A program made the translations under genes and the position numbers. The notes under the pieces are model-generated. The model did no database searches. It was not told the origin of the DNA and was given only the letters and a program-made list of their open reading frames with translations. A DNA stretch of 64,000 nt from Acrocarpospora pleiomorpha (GTDB taxonomy: Bacteria; Actinomycetota; Actinomycetes; Streptosporangiales; Streptosporangiaceae): contig NZ_BLAF01000012.1 in assembly GCF_009687885.1 (NCBI RefSeq), positions 62,001-126,000 of the forward strand. Direction: 5' to 3'. Of this stretch, positions 8,548 through 16,632 are shown piece after piece. Within the stretch, counting starts at the first letter, position 1, and each line of letters starts with the position of its first letter.

Positions 8548-9008
8548 CGACCCACCACATCACGAGGTGCCAGGAACTCGGCGCGGAGCAGGTCATTGTG
8601 CTCGCCGAGCCGGGGCACGGCACCCATCGGCGCCTCCTGCCCGGCGATCGACGCCGGCGGCACCGGTCGTCGCTCGCGGAGGGTCACCGCGTCCAGGCCC
8701 AGCCGCTCGACGGCTCCGGGGGTCAGGTTCTGCACGAGGACGTCGACCCGGTCGATGATCGCGTCCAGCACCGCACGATCGGCGGCGGACTTGATGTCGA
8801 GCTCGATCGACTCCTTGCCTCGATTGAGCCACACGAAGTAGCTGGACTCACCGTGCACCGTACGGTCGTAGTCACGAGCGAAGTCCCCGGCTCCGGGGCG
8901 CTCGACCTTGATGACCCGTGCGCCGAGGTCGGCCAGTTGGCGCGTCGCGAACGGCGCCGCGACCGCCTGCTCGAGCGCCACGACCGTCACGCCGGAAAGG
9001 GGAAGCAT
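8544..9008 (-). pseudogene. CaiB/BaiF family III CoA-transferase with large internal deletion
   Basis: The open frame encodes 154 residues, against about 380-400 for the family. Residues 1-110 are a good CaiB N-terminus: SGVTVVALEQAVAAPFATRQ, LGARVIKVERPGAGDFARDY, FVWLNRGKESIELDIKS and LVQNLTPGAVERLGLDA. After RERRP the sequence jumps to APMGAVPRLGEHNDLL, which is how CaiB proteins end. About 230-250 residues, including the catalytic Asp region and the linker that interlocks the dimer, are missing in frame, so the product cannot be an active transferase. The stop overlaps the start of the decayed dehydratase by 4 bases. The intact ancestor probably activated a short dicarboxylic acid for the neighbouring lyase pathway. 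Confidence 0.8.
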
Positions 9009-9014
9009 CTGACC

Positions 9015-9821
9015 TCACTGGGTGTGGGAGCGCAGGATGTTCCGGGCGCGCTCGACGACGGGCTTGTCGACCATCCGGCCGTCCGGAGCGCTGCTCACGG
9101 CTACTGGCGACTCGTCCTGGGCACGGAGCACCTCGCGCGCCCAGGCGACCTCTGCCTCAGCGGGCGCAAGACCTCTCGCGGCGGCGGCGAGCTGGGCCGG
9201 ATGGATGCACAGCTTGCCGCGGAAGCCCAGGCTCCGCGCACGACGGGCGTCCCTCTCGACGGCGTCGGCGTCGTGGATGAGCGTGGTGACGCCGTCGACC
9301 GGGGCAGGGAGCCCGGCCACCCTTGAGGCTAGGACCAGGCTGCTGCGCGCGTGGAGCAGCGGCGTCGGGTCATCCTCGACACCGAGATCGGCGGCAAGGT
9401 CCAGCGAGCCGAACGCCAGCCGCGCGACGCCCGTCCCTGTCGCAACCTCATGGACCCGATGAAGGCCCAACGCCGTCTCGATCAGCGCGACCACCGGGCC
9501 CATCCGTTCGCTGACCGCAGCCAGCACGCCCGGGGACTCGGCCTTCGGCACCATGACGCCCGCGAGCCCCTCGACCCCCTCCAGGGCGTCGAGGTCATCA
9601 GCGAACCAGGGCGACGCGGCATCGTTGACCCGCACCCAGGCACGTCCGCCGGAGCCGAGCCACTCGCGGACCGCCGAACGTGCTTGGTCCTTGTTCTCGG
9701 GGCGGACCGCGTCTTCGAGGTCGAGCAGAACCGCGTCGGCACCCGAAGCGACCGCCTTACCGAACCGGTGGGCGTCACTGCCTGGGACGAACAGCCACGT
9801 CGCGGCCCCGGCCACCGTCAT
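9015..9821 (-). CDS. HpcH/HpaI (CitE-like) CoA-ester lyase
   Basis: A 268-residue TIM-barrel lyase of the citrate lyase beta/malyl-CoA/citramalyl-CoA lyase family, which cleaves or forms C-C bonds between acetyl- or propionyl-CoA and 2-oxoacids with Mg2+. Visible features are WLFVPGSDAHRFGKA, the metal-site segment AVLLDLEDAVRPENK, VRVNDAASPW, the catalytic-Arg region KAESPGVL and ALIETALGLHRVHEVA, LAFGSLDLAADLG and the C-terminal KLCIHPAQL. The gene appears intact. It overlaps the upstream acyl-CoA dehydrogenase by 4 bases. Its pathway partners downstream (CaiB, MaoC) are broken, so the original (citramalyl/methylmalyl-CoA-like) route may no longer run in cis. Confidence 0.88.
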   Translation of the reverse strand: MTVAGAATWLFVPGSDAHRFGKAVASGADAVLLDLEDAVRPENKDQARSAVREWLGSGGRAWVRVNDAASPWFADDLDALEGVEGLAGVMVPKAESPGVLAAVSERMGPVVALIETALGLHRVHEVATGTGVARLAFGSLDLAADLGVEDDPTPLLHARSSLVLASRVAGLPAPVDGVTTLIHDADAVERDARRARSLGFRGKLCIHPAQLAAAARGLAPAEAEVAWAREVLRAQDESPVAVSSAPDGRMVDKPVVERARNILRSHTQ

Positions 9822-10975
9822 CGCGTCACCCGGTTGCGCGCGACGAGCTGGCGGACGATGACGTTCTTCAGGATCTCGTTGGTGCCCTCGCCGACGATCA
9901 TCAGCGGTGCGTCCCGGAAGTAGCGCTCGACATCGAACTCGGTGGAGTAGCCGTAGCCGCCGTGGATGCGGACCGCGTCCAGCGCGATCTTCATCGCGGT
10001 CTCCGACGCGAACAGTTTGGCCATCCCGGCCTCCATGTCCGCGCGGCCACCGTCGTCGTACCGGCGCGCCGCGTACTGGACCAGCTGCCGCGCCGCGGTC
10101 AGCTGGGTCACCATGTCGGCCAGGTAGTTCCCGACGGACTGGTGCTTCCAGATCGGCTGGCCGAAACTCTCCCGTTCCTGGCTGTACTTGAGCGCGTCCT
10201 CCAAGGCGGCGCGGCCGACGCCGAGGGCACGGGAGGCAACCTGGATCCGCCCGATCTCGAGACCACGCATCATCTGACCGAAGCCGCGGCCCTCCTCGGT
10301 CCCGAGCAACGACGTCGCCGGGACTCGGAAGTCGTCGAAGGCCAGCTCGCAGCTCTCGACGCCCTTGTAGCCGAGCTTGGGGAGGTCACGTGACACCGAG
10401 AAGCCGGGACCCTTCTCGACCAGCAGGATGCTGATGCCGCTGTGCGTCGGCCGCGCATCGGGGTCGGTCAGGCACAGCAGCGCGATGAGTTGTGAGCGCC
10501 GGGCGTTGGTGATCCAAGTCTTCGACCCGTTGATGACGTAGTCGTCGCCGTCCCGGCGAGCGACGGTGCGCATCGCCTGCAGGTCGGATCCACCGCCGGG
10601 CTCGGTCAGCGCCATCGTCGCCCGGATCTCACCGGTTGTCATCCGCGGCAGGTAGTGGTCCTGCTGCTCCTGGGTGCCGAAGTTGACGAGGAGCTTCGCC
10701 ACGACGCTGTGGCCGCCCATGGCACCGGCAAGGCTCATCCAGCCGCGCGCCAGCTCCTCGGTCACCGCGGCGTAGCAGGGCGTGGACACCCCCGCGCTGT
10801 TCCACGGCTCGGGGATCGCGAGACCGTAGATCCCCATCGACTTCATCTGCTCGATGAGCGTCCCGGGGTAGGTGTTGGCGTGCTCGAGATCCCGGACGAC
10901 CGGCTTGACCTGCCGGTCGACCCAGTCCCGCACCACCGACACGATGGCGGACTCCTCGGCGTTCAGCTCGTACAT
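9818..10975 (-). CDS. Acyl-CoA dehydrogenase
   Basis: A 385-residue FAD-dependent acyl-CoA dehydrogenase introducing a 2,3-double bond in an acyl-CoA. N-terminal, beta and C-terminal domains are all present: GIYGLAIPEPW, MALTEPGGGSDLQAMRT (FAD/substrate loop), GSKTWITNA, YSQERESFGQPIWKHQSV, RIHGGYGYSTEFDVERYFRD and the catalytic-base segment LMIVGEGTNEI with Glu363. Its position next to a CitE-like lyase and a MaoC-type hydratase recalls the FadE19 locus of mycobacteria (branched-chain or methylsuccinyl-type substrates). Start is ATG; it lies 10 bases downstream of the ABC permease gene, in the same transcription unit. Confidence 0.92.
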   Translation of the reverse strand: MYELNAEESAIVSVVRDWVDRQVKPVVRDLEHANTYPGTLIEQMKSMGIYGLAIPEPWNSAGVSTPCYAAVTEELARGWMSLAGAMGGHSVVAKLLVNFGTQEQQDHYLPRMTTGEIRATMALTEPGGGSDLQAMRTVARRDGDDYVINGSKTWITNARRSQLIALLCLTDPDARPTHSGISILLVEKGPGFSVSRDLPKLGYKGVESCELAFDDFRVPATSLLGTEEGRGFGQMMRGLEIGRIQVASRALGVGRAALEDALKYSQERESFGQPIWKHQSVGNYLADMVTQLTAARQLVQYAARRYDDGGRADMEAGMAKLFASETAMKIALDAVRIHGGYGYSTEFDVERYFRDAPLMIVGEGTNEILKNVIVRQLVARNRVTR

Positions 10976-10984
10976 TCCATGCTC

Positions 10985-12013
10985 CTATCGTCGGGTCGCG
11001 CCGGTCAGGCGACGGTGGGTCAGCAGCGACGAGACCGCGACTGCCACGATGACCGCGCCACCGTTGAACACCGGCTCAACCCAGTCCGCGGCACCGGCCA
11101 GGGTCAGGCCGTTGATGCTGATAGCCACGAAGAAAACGCCGACGAGCGTTCCGGCGACGGTGTAGCGGCCGGGCCGGATCGTCGTGGAGCCGAGGAAGAT
11201 CGCCGCCAGAGCGGGCAGCAGGTAGCCGACGCCGACGCCGGAGGCCGCGCTGCCGGTACGGGCGAGCAGCAATGCGCCGGCCAGGCCGGCGAGCGCACCC
11301 GACGCGACGAAGCTGAGGGCGACCGTCCGCTGGACCGGGAGGCCGACGAGGTGCGCGGCCGACTCATTGACTCCGACCGAGAGCAGCCGCCGGCCGAAGA
11401 CCGTCAGGCCCAGCAGGAACGAGACGCCCAGCGCGACCGCGACCACGAGGACGACCGGCCGCGGAACGCCCAGCCAGAGTCCGTTCCCGAAGTTCGTGAG
11501 CGCCTCGGGCACACCCACGATCGTCTGGTATCCCGACCAACTGGCGGCCACCCCGCCGAGCAGGGTCGCCATCCCCAGGGTGATGACCAGCGAGTTCGCA
11601 CGGCAGTAGGCGACCAGCACCCCGTTGGCCAGGCCGATGATCGCGCCGGTCCCGACGGCGAGGCCAATGCCGACCAGGATGGGGAGGCCCATCGAGGTGG
11701 TGGCCTTGGCCGCCGCGATCGACGTCAGCGCGACGATCGCCCCGACCGAGAGGTCGAATCGGTGGGCGACCAGCGGGATCAGCGCGGCGAGCGCGACCAG
11801 GATCAGCACCGACTCGTTGGCCACGATGTTGCGGAAGTTCGATGTGGTCGGGAACGTCGCCGAGGTCGCCGGGGTGATCGCGAAGTAGGCGGCCACTGCC
11901 GCCAGCAGGATCACGAGCCCGAAGCGCTCGGCGACGCGCAGCAACGCGGTGTGACGCCCCTCTATGCCTGGACTCACGGCGCGCGTCACGCTCTGGCCGT
12001 CATGCGATGTCAT
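10985..12013 (-). CDS. Ribose-type (CUT2) ABC transporter permease
   Basis: A 342-residue inner-membrane permease of the RbsC/BPD_transp_2 family with about nine or ten hydrophobic helices. Family hallmarks include ALIPLVAHRFDLSVGAIVAL, GLANGVLVAYCRANSLVITLG, SAAHLVGLPVQRTVALSFV and a GVGYLLPALAAIFLGSTTIRPG block near the end. It works with the ATPase (12010-13548) and the lipoprotein binding protein (13549-14709). Starts overlap by 4 bases with the ATPase stop, so the three are co-translated. CUT2-family transporters carry sugars but also autoinducers, purines and small acids; the catabolic neighbours suggest a carboxylate or alcohol substrate, which is inference. Confidence 0.9.
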   Translation of the reverse strand: MTSHDGQSVTRAVSPGIEGRHTALLRVAERFGLVILLAAVAAYFAITPATSATFPTTSNFRNIVANESVLILVALAALIPLVAHRFDLSVGAIVALTSIAAAKATTSMGLPILVGIGLAVGTGAIIGLANGVLVAYCRANSLVITLGMATLLGGVAASWSGYQTIVGVPEALTNFGNGLWLGVPRPVVLVVAVALGVSFLLGLTVFGRRLLSVGVNESAAHLVGLPVQRTVALSFVASGALAGLAGALLLARTGSAASGVGVGYLLPALAAIFLGSTTIRPGRYTVAGTLVGVFFVAISINGLTLAGAADWVEPVFNGGAVIVAVAVSSLLTHRRLTGATRR

Positions 12014-13548
12014 TTCGGTGCCTTCTCATGCTGGTAGACGTTGTCGAAGATCCAGTGCCGCGTGATGCGGTCACCCGAGGCCTCGCACGTGACCCGGCCG
12101 TCGACGAGGACGATCAGCCGGTCCGCCAGGTAGAGCAGCTCGTCGAGGTCCGACGTCGCGAGGAGCACGCCTGCGCCAGCGGCGACTGCGGCGTCGATCT
12201 GTGCGTAGATGTCGGCCCGTGCGCCGACGTCAACCCCCTGCGTCGGCTCGTCGAGGAGCAGCACGGCTGGGGAGGTCCTCATGGCTCGGGCAATGATGGC
12301 CTTCTGCTGGTTCCCCCCGGAGAGCCTGGAGATGGGCGCATCGATGGCTCCCTTGATCCCGTAGGCAGCCACGTCCCGCTCGGCGTCGCGGCGTTCGGCG
12401 GAACGGCGCAGCCACCCGCGGCGTCGGTACCGACCGACCGTGGTCGCCGAGAGGTTGTCGGAGACCGAGAGGCTCTGGAACGCCGCATCGCGACCCCGTT
12501 CCTCGGGGACCATGGCCAGCCCCTTGGCGATCGCGTCCGCGACGTGGCCTCGACGCACGGGCAGGCCGGCTACCTCCACCGACCCGCTGCGGGGGCGGAC
12601 CGCGCCGAAGATGTTCTGCAACAGGCTGGTTCTACCGCTTCCGACCAGTCCGGCCAGGGCGACGACCTCGCCCGAGTTGACATCGAACGAGATGTCCTTC
12701 AGAGGGCCGCCGGTGAGTCCGCGCACCGACAGCACCACGGCGTCCGACGCGGTACGGCCCACCCGGTTGACGTCCTCGGGAGCATGTCCGGCGATGCCGG
12801 CGACCAGGCTGGCTCGATCGTGCTCCGCGGCCGGGCGGGTGCCGACGTGTCTCCCGTCGCGGAGCACCGTGATCGTGTCGGCGTATGTGAGCACCTCGTC
12901 GAGGCGGTGCGTGACGTAGAGGATGCTCTGGCCCTGCCGGCTATAGGACTTCAGCCGCCGCAGCAGCCCCTCGACCTCGTCCGCGGGCAGGCGGGTCGTC
13001 GGCTCATCGAGGACGAGGAGCCCCACCCCTCCCGCGTCACGGTCGCGGAGGCACCTGGCGATCGCGACCAGCGTCTGATCGGCCGGTCGCAGGTCGCGAA
13101 CAGCTGTCCGCGCGTCGACCTCCACACCGAGACCGTCCAGGAGTCGCTGCACGGAGCGGTGCGCCTCCCCCCAGCCGAGCCCGCCGGCCCTGCGCGGATA
13201 CGACGACCCAGCCAGGACGTTCTCAGTGACGGTCAGCTGCGGGAACAGGCCCAGATCCTGATGGACGAACCTGATGCCGGACTCCCGCGACCAACGTGGC
13301 GAGAGTCGCTCGACGTCGAAGGTCGCGTCGCCCAGCTGCAGAGATCCGCCCCGATCAGCGCCGTACACGCCCGCGAGGATCTTGATCAGCGTGGACTTGC
13401 CCGATCCGTTACCGCCGACCAGAGCGTGGAAGTGACCGGGCTCGATCGAGAAGCTGACGTCGGCCAAGGCTCTCGTGCCCGGGAAGGTCTTCGACACCCC
13501 GGCGAGCGACAGCGCGCTCGCCGGGGCGTCGACGGTGGCGTCGAACAC
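12010..13548 (-). CDS. Ribose-type ABC transporter ATP-binding protein (two ABC domains)
   Basis: A 512-residue duplicated ATPase of the RbsA/XylG/MglA family that energises the adjacent permease. Domain 1 has Walker A GGNGSGKST at residues 45-53 and Walker B LLVLDEPTT. Domain 2 has a degenerate Walker A GLVGSGRTS (Lys replaced by Arg), as is normal in this family. It also has the signature LSGGNQQKAIIARAM and Walker B LLLDEPTQGVDVG. The first signature is degenerate (LRPADQTLVAIAR), again typical of RbsA. The gene starts one base upstream of the binding-protein stop region and overlaps the permease by 4 bases. Confidence 0.92.
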   Translation of the reverse strand: MFDATVDAPASALSLAGVSKTFPGTRALADVSFSIEPGHFHALVGGNGSGKSTLIKILAGVYGADRGGSLQLGDATFDVERLSPRWSRESGIRFVHQDLGLFPQLTVTENVLAGSSYPRRAGGLGWGEAHRSVQRLLDGLGVEVDARTAVRDLRPADQTLVAIARCLRDRDAGGVGLLVLDEPTTRLPADEVEGLLRRLKSYSRQGQSILYVTHRLDEVLTYADTITVLRDGRHVGTRPAAEHDRASLVAGIAGHAPEDVNRVGRTASDAVVLSVRGLTGGPLKDISFDVNSGEVVALAGLVGSGRTSLLQNIFGAVRPRSGSVEVAGLPVRRGHVADAIAKGLAMVPEERGRDAAFQSLSVSDNLSATTVGRYRRRGWLRRSAERRDAERDVAAYGIKGAIDAPISRLSGGNQQKAIIARAMRTSPAVLLLDEPTQGVDVGARADIYAQIDAAVAAGAGVLLATSDLDELLYLADRLIVLVDGRVTCEASGDRITRHWIFDNVYQHEKAPK

Positions 13549-14709
13549 TCAGTCCACGCCCCAGATCTTCTTGTAGTTTTCCTGGTAGTTCGACGACTTC
13601 GGGTTGCCGTCGTAGACATCTCCCTTCGGGAGGTGGTCGGCGTCCATGCTTCCGATACCCATGCCGGAGTCCACCTGGTCGACACCGGCGAACAGGCGGT
13701 TCAGCCCGTCGGCGGCGGCCCAGCCGGTCCACGTCAGCGGTCGGCCGACCGCGTACGACTGGGTCCCCTTACGGATCAGCTCGATCGACGAGGGCACGCC
13801 TTCGTTGCCGGTGAGCAGGAGTCCGTCCCGACCACTCTTGCGGGCCTGGTCGACTGCGGCACCGACGCCCAGGGTGATCGCGGAGTCCGCGGGAACCATG
13901 ACCACGCCGGCATTCGGGTGCTTCTGCAGCGCTGCCGTGGCCTTGCCCTGGAGCTTGCCACCGAAGAGGTCACCGGCAGTGAATGGGACCTCGTGCACGA
14001 TGCAACCGCCGCATTCGGCGAACCGCGCCGCCTGCGAGTCGCCGACGAGCCGGAGGGTGGCATTGTCGTTCTGGCGCATCAGGATGATCTCGGCCTCGCC
14101 GCCGGTCTCGGCGATCACCCAGTCGGCGATCGCCGGGCCGACGAAAGTGCTCATGTAGTCCTCGTACGAGATCAGGTCATCGTTGAACCGCAGGTGCTCG
14201 TCGAACAGCGGCTCTCCGCCGCCGCTGAACTTGTCGTCGCAGTCGAGTGCGTTGCCGCCGAAGACCTTCACGCCCACGCCCCGCACGTGCCCGATCGAGG
14301 CCTTCACCATCGAGCAGTCGACGCCGAACAGTGCGACCGCGTCCACCGATGCGGCGGCTGCCGCACGCAGCTGGGCGTTGTAGACCGCTGGATCGGCCTT
14401 GCCGTCGACGAGCTTGACGTTCCACCCCAGGGCTTGCGAGGCCGCCACGAAGCCCTCGGCGGGGAGTACGCAGCCCGCTGCCTGGGTGCTGCAGGCGAGC
14501 GCCCACACGGTCTTGCCCTCCCGCGCTGGGGGCCCGCCGGCAGGCAGCGCACGGTCGGTGCCCGCGAACGCCGCCGCTGTGGCAGCCTTCGCCTCGTCGA
14601 TCACGCCGGTGCTCGTCGACCCGGCAGAGTCACTCGAGGACCCGCCGCACCCGGCCAGAGCCAGCGCCAGGAGCGGCGCGCACAGCGCCGCGATACGAGT
14701 TCTCTTCAT
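13549..14709 (-). CDS. ABC transporter substrate-binding lipoprotein (periplasmic-binding-protein type 1)
   Basis: A 386-residue exported binding protein that delivers ligand to the permease. MKRTRIAALCAPLLALALAG is a lipoprotein signal peptide, with lipobox LAG-Cys and Cys21 as the acylation site, followed by a Ser/Gly linker. The body has the two-lobed sugar-binding pattern, for example AAAAASVDAVALFGVDCSM, GVVMVPADSAITLGVGAAVDQ and GLLLTGNEGVPSS. Several extra cysteines (residues near ACSTQAAGC, DCDD and AECGGC) may form disulfides. I placed the start at 14709 because GAGGAGAT lies just upstream and the signal peptide begins here; a longer frame from 14808 has no such features. It is the first gene of the importer unit and is preceded by a promoter with an operator-like palindrome. 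Confidence 0.9.
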   Translation of the reverse strand: MKRTRIAALCAPLLALALAGCGGSSSDSAGSTSTGVIDEAKAATAAAFAGTDRALPAGGPPAREGKTVWALACSTQAAGCVLPAEGFVAASQALGWNVKLVDGKADPAVYNAQLRAAAAASVDAVALFGVDCSMVKASIGHVRGVGVKVFGGNALDCDDKFSGGGEPLFDEHLRFNDDLISYEDYMSTFVGPAIADWVIAETGGEAEIILMRQNDNATLRLVGDSQAARFAECGGCIVHEVPFTAGDLFGGKLQGKATAALQKHPNAGVVMVPADSAITLGVGAAVDQARKSGRDGLLLTGNEGVPSSIELIRKGTQSYAVGRPLTWTGWAAADGLNRLFAGVDQVDSGMGIGSMDADHLPKGDVYDGNPKSSNYQENYKKIWGVD

Positions 14710-14852
14710 CCCATCTCCTCGGTTCTTGCGGCCGCCGGTCCTGTGACCGTGCCGTCTTGTGGCAGGCCGATCGATTGATCCGAGTAGCTCGATCGAGCTC
14801 TTCGGCACACCCCCGTGCCGACTACGTCCATCCCAATGAACGTGATGTGGCC

Positions 14853-14869
14853 CACAGTAAGGTACTGTG
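14853..14869. promoter_or_regulatory. 17-bp palindrome, candidate TetR operator
   Basis: CACAGTA-AGG-TACTGTG is a perfect 7-bp inverted repeat with a 3-base spacer. It lies 6 bases downstream of a -10 element for minus-strand transcription, so it should cover the transcription start of the importer unit. The TetR gene lies directly upstream on the same strand. Binding is inferred, not shown. Confidence 0.6.
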
Positions 14870-14875
14870 AGCGGT

Positions 14876-14905
14876 ATCGTAGGAGCGATTTTAGTACCAC
14901 GTCAA
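14876..14905 (-). promoter_or_regulatory. Candidate sigma-70-type promoter of the ABC importer unit
   Basis: Read on the minus strand, TTGACG (14905-14900) and TACGAT (14881-14876) are separated by 18 bases. Both hexamers are close to the vegetative consensus, and the palindrome at 14853-14869 follows at the expected start site. The promoter lies about 170 bases upstream of the binding-protein ATG. Confidence 0.55.
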
Positions 14906-14991
14906 CCCGTCGGCACGCGCCGATCAGACGACGGATTCAGGGCACGCGGCAGCACCAGGAGCTGCGCGGTATGGCGTCAGGGACGCAGCGT

Positions 14992-15570
14992 TCAGCCCAG
15001 TCCGCGACGGCAGAAGTGCCCGAACAGCTCCAATGCGTCGCCGCGTGAGGCGCCGACCCGATCGAGGACCTCGGGGTCCCGCAAGCGCCGAATCACGGCA
15101 CCGAGCATCTCCGCCCACAGGGCGGGTGTCCCTTCGGTCACCTCGCCCCTCTGCATCGCCTTGCGGACGATGCTCTCGAGCTCGCGGATGGCGATCTCCT
15201 GGTGCCGGTCGTAGACGTGCCGGGTCGGTACGTAGTTCTCGACGTCGTGGATGAACTGGCGGCTGGCGCGCCGGTTGCGTTCGACCGACGCCGACAGATA
15301 GGCCTCGATCTGATCGTGGACCCCGGCGGCGTCTTGCGCCCGCCGCAACGCGTCCTTACCCATGCCGTTGAAGAATCGGTCGACGACGCCGACCACGACC
15401 TCCTCCTTGCTCTGGCCGAGCTGGTAGAGCGTGCGACGCGAGGTGTGCGCCAGCCCCGCCATGTCACCGATCGTGAGGTGGCGGAAGCCCTCGGCGAGGA
15501 AGACCTCCTGAAGCGCATCGAGGACGCCGGCCTGTCGGGCTGAGAGCAGGTTCGGTCTCACATCACTCAT
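14992..15570 (-). CDS. TetR/AcrR family transcriptional regulator
   Basis: A 192-residue repressor-type protein. The N-terminal helix-turn-helix spans about residues 10-60: ALQEVFLAEGFRHLTIGDMA then GLAHTSRRTLYQLGQSKEE. The C-terminal part is helical and variable, as expected for ligand binding. The gene sits between the MBL-fold gene and the importer unit, all on the minus strand. It probably controls the promoter at 14876-14905 through the palindrome at 14853-14869. Its inducer may be a CoA ester or the free substrate of the catabolic block; the sequence does not say. Confidence 0.9.
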   Translation of the reverse strand: MSDVRPNLLSARQAGVLDALQEVFLAEGFRHLTIGDMAGLAHTSRRTLYQLGQSKEEVVVGVVDRFFNGMGKDALRRAQDAAGVHDQIEAYLSASVERNRRASRQFIHDVENYVPTRHVYDRHQEIAIRELESIVRKAMQRGEVTEGTPALWAEMLGAVIRRLRDPEVLDRVGASRGDALELFGHFCRRGLG

Positions 15571-15664
15571 TCAGCACCTCGATCCCACGGTGGACGCCGG
15601 GCGGCCGACACGAGCGCACGGCGGTACTTTCCTGGCGAGGATACCGGCGTCGTCGCCAGGTTGA

Positions 15665-16618
15665 TCACTTGCCCTGGTGGCGCTGTCTCCACCGCGCCAT
15701 CTCCGCGAACAGCTCGGTCGCCTGGGAGACCGGCGTTTCAAGGCGGGCACCCCGGTAGGCGTTGTAAACGGTGACCACCACCCGCTCCGCCTGCGGCCAA
15801 CACGCGTACGGCCCGAGATCGAGATGCTCGACGGCTTCGCGCCAGGAGCGGCCCGCGGCCAGCGAGGCGTCGACCCCGTCGCGAACCACCGCCAGGTAGT
15901 CGCGCATCGTGACGATGCCGTCGACATCGGTCACGGCCCCGTGTCCGGGGACGACGACCTCAGGCCCCAGCTCGATCATGCGGTCGCATGCGGTGATCCA
16001 GCTCGATATGGAGTCCGCCCACATGATCGGCGTACCACCGTTGAACAGCAGGTCTCCGGTGAAGAGAACCCCGCGGTCGGGGACGAAGGCAACCGCATCG
16101 CCGTGTGTGTGTGCCGGCCCCAGCCGACGAAGCTCAACCGGACGTCCCCCGACGTCGACGGTGCGTACCTCGTCGAACGTCGTGTCGGGGCCGCGCAGGA
16201 TGATCCCGTCGAAGGCGAACGCGCCGAAGCAGTGCCGAAAGAACTCCGACAGGAGTGGCTCGTGATCGCCCGCCACCAGACCGGCCAGCCGCTCGGGGGT
16301 CGTGCCGTGTCGCATCTCGTGCTCGGTGTCAGCCGTCGCATGGATCGTCACCTCGGGTCCCAGCAACTGGTTGCCGAAGCAATGATCTCCGTTCGCGTGG
16401 GTGTTCAGCGCAGCGCGGATCGGGTGTTCCTCGGTCACCGAAGCCATCGCCCCGAGCATCTCCCCGGTCAGCTCCAGGTCGAAGAGCGTGTCGATGAGGA
16501 AGGACTCCCCCTTCCCCCGGACCAGTCCCGCGTTGCTCCAACCCCACCCGCCATCGGGCAGCAGCCACGCCCAGACGTCCTCGGCCACACGATGCAGCCC
16601 ACGTGTGTACTCCACCAC
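15665..16618 (-). CDS. MBL-fold (beta-lactamase-like) metallohydrolase
   Basis: A 317-residue metallo-beta-lactamase-fold hydrolase. The first metal motif reads THANGDHCFGN, so the usual HxHxDH is HxNxDH (His74, Asn76, Asp78, His79); this would weaken one metal site. The other motifs are in place: GPAHTHGDAVAF, LFTGDLLFNGG and VVVPGHGAV. I chose the GTG at 16618 (VVEYTRG) because AAAGGAG is about 9 bases upstream; GTG codons at 16624 and 16615 are alternatives. It starts 14 bases after the FAH-family stop. The substrate (lactone, thioester or similar) cannot be told. Final degradation steps with the FAH-family enzyme and amidohydrolase are plausible from the operon. Confidence 0.82.
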   Translation of the reverse strand: MVEYTRGLHRVAEDVWAWLLPDGGWGWSNAGLVRGKGESFLIDTLFDLELTGEMLGAMASVTEEHPIRAALNTHANGDHCFGNQLLGPEVTIHATADTEHEMRHGTTPERLAGLVAGDHEPLLSEFFRHCFGAFAFDGIILRGPDTTFDEVRTVDVGGRPVELRRLGPAHTHGDAVAFVPDRGVLFTGDLLFNGGTPIMWADSISSWITACDRMIELGPEVVVPGHGAVTDVDGIVTMRDYLAVVRDGVDASLAAGRSWREAVEHLDLGPYACWPQAERVVVTVYNAYRGARLETPVSQATELFAEMARWRQRHQGK

Positions 16619-16632
16619 GTTCACCAGCTCCT

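Noticed and set aside
8544..9008. Possibility that the 154-residue CaiB-like frame is an intact small protein
   Set aside because: It joins the N- and C-terminal ends of a full CaiB protein and lacks the catalytic core, which is best explained by deletion.
12007..14778. Plus-strand open frame of 923 codons opposite the ABC importer
   Set aside because: The minus strand encodes unmistakable RbsA and binding-protein motifs. The plus frame has low-complexity content and no recognisable domain.
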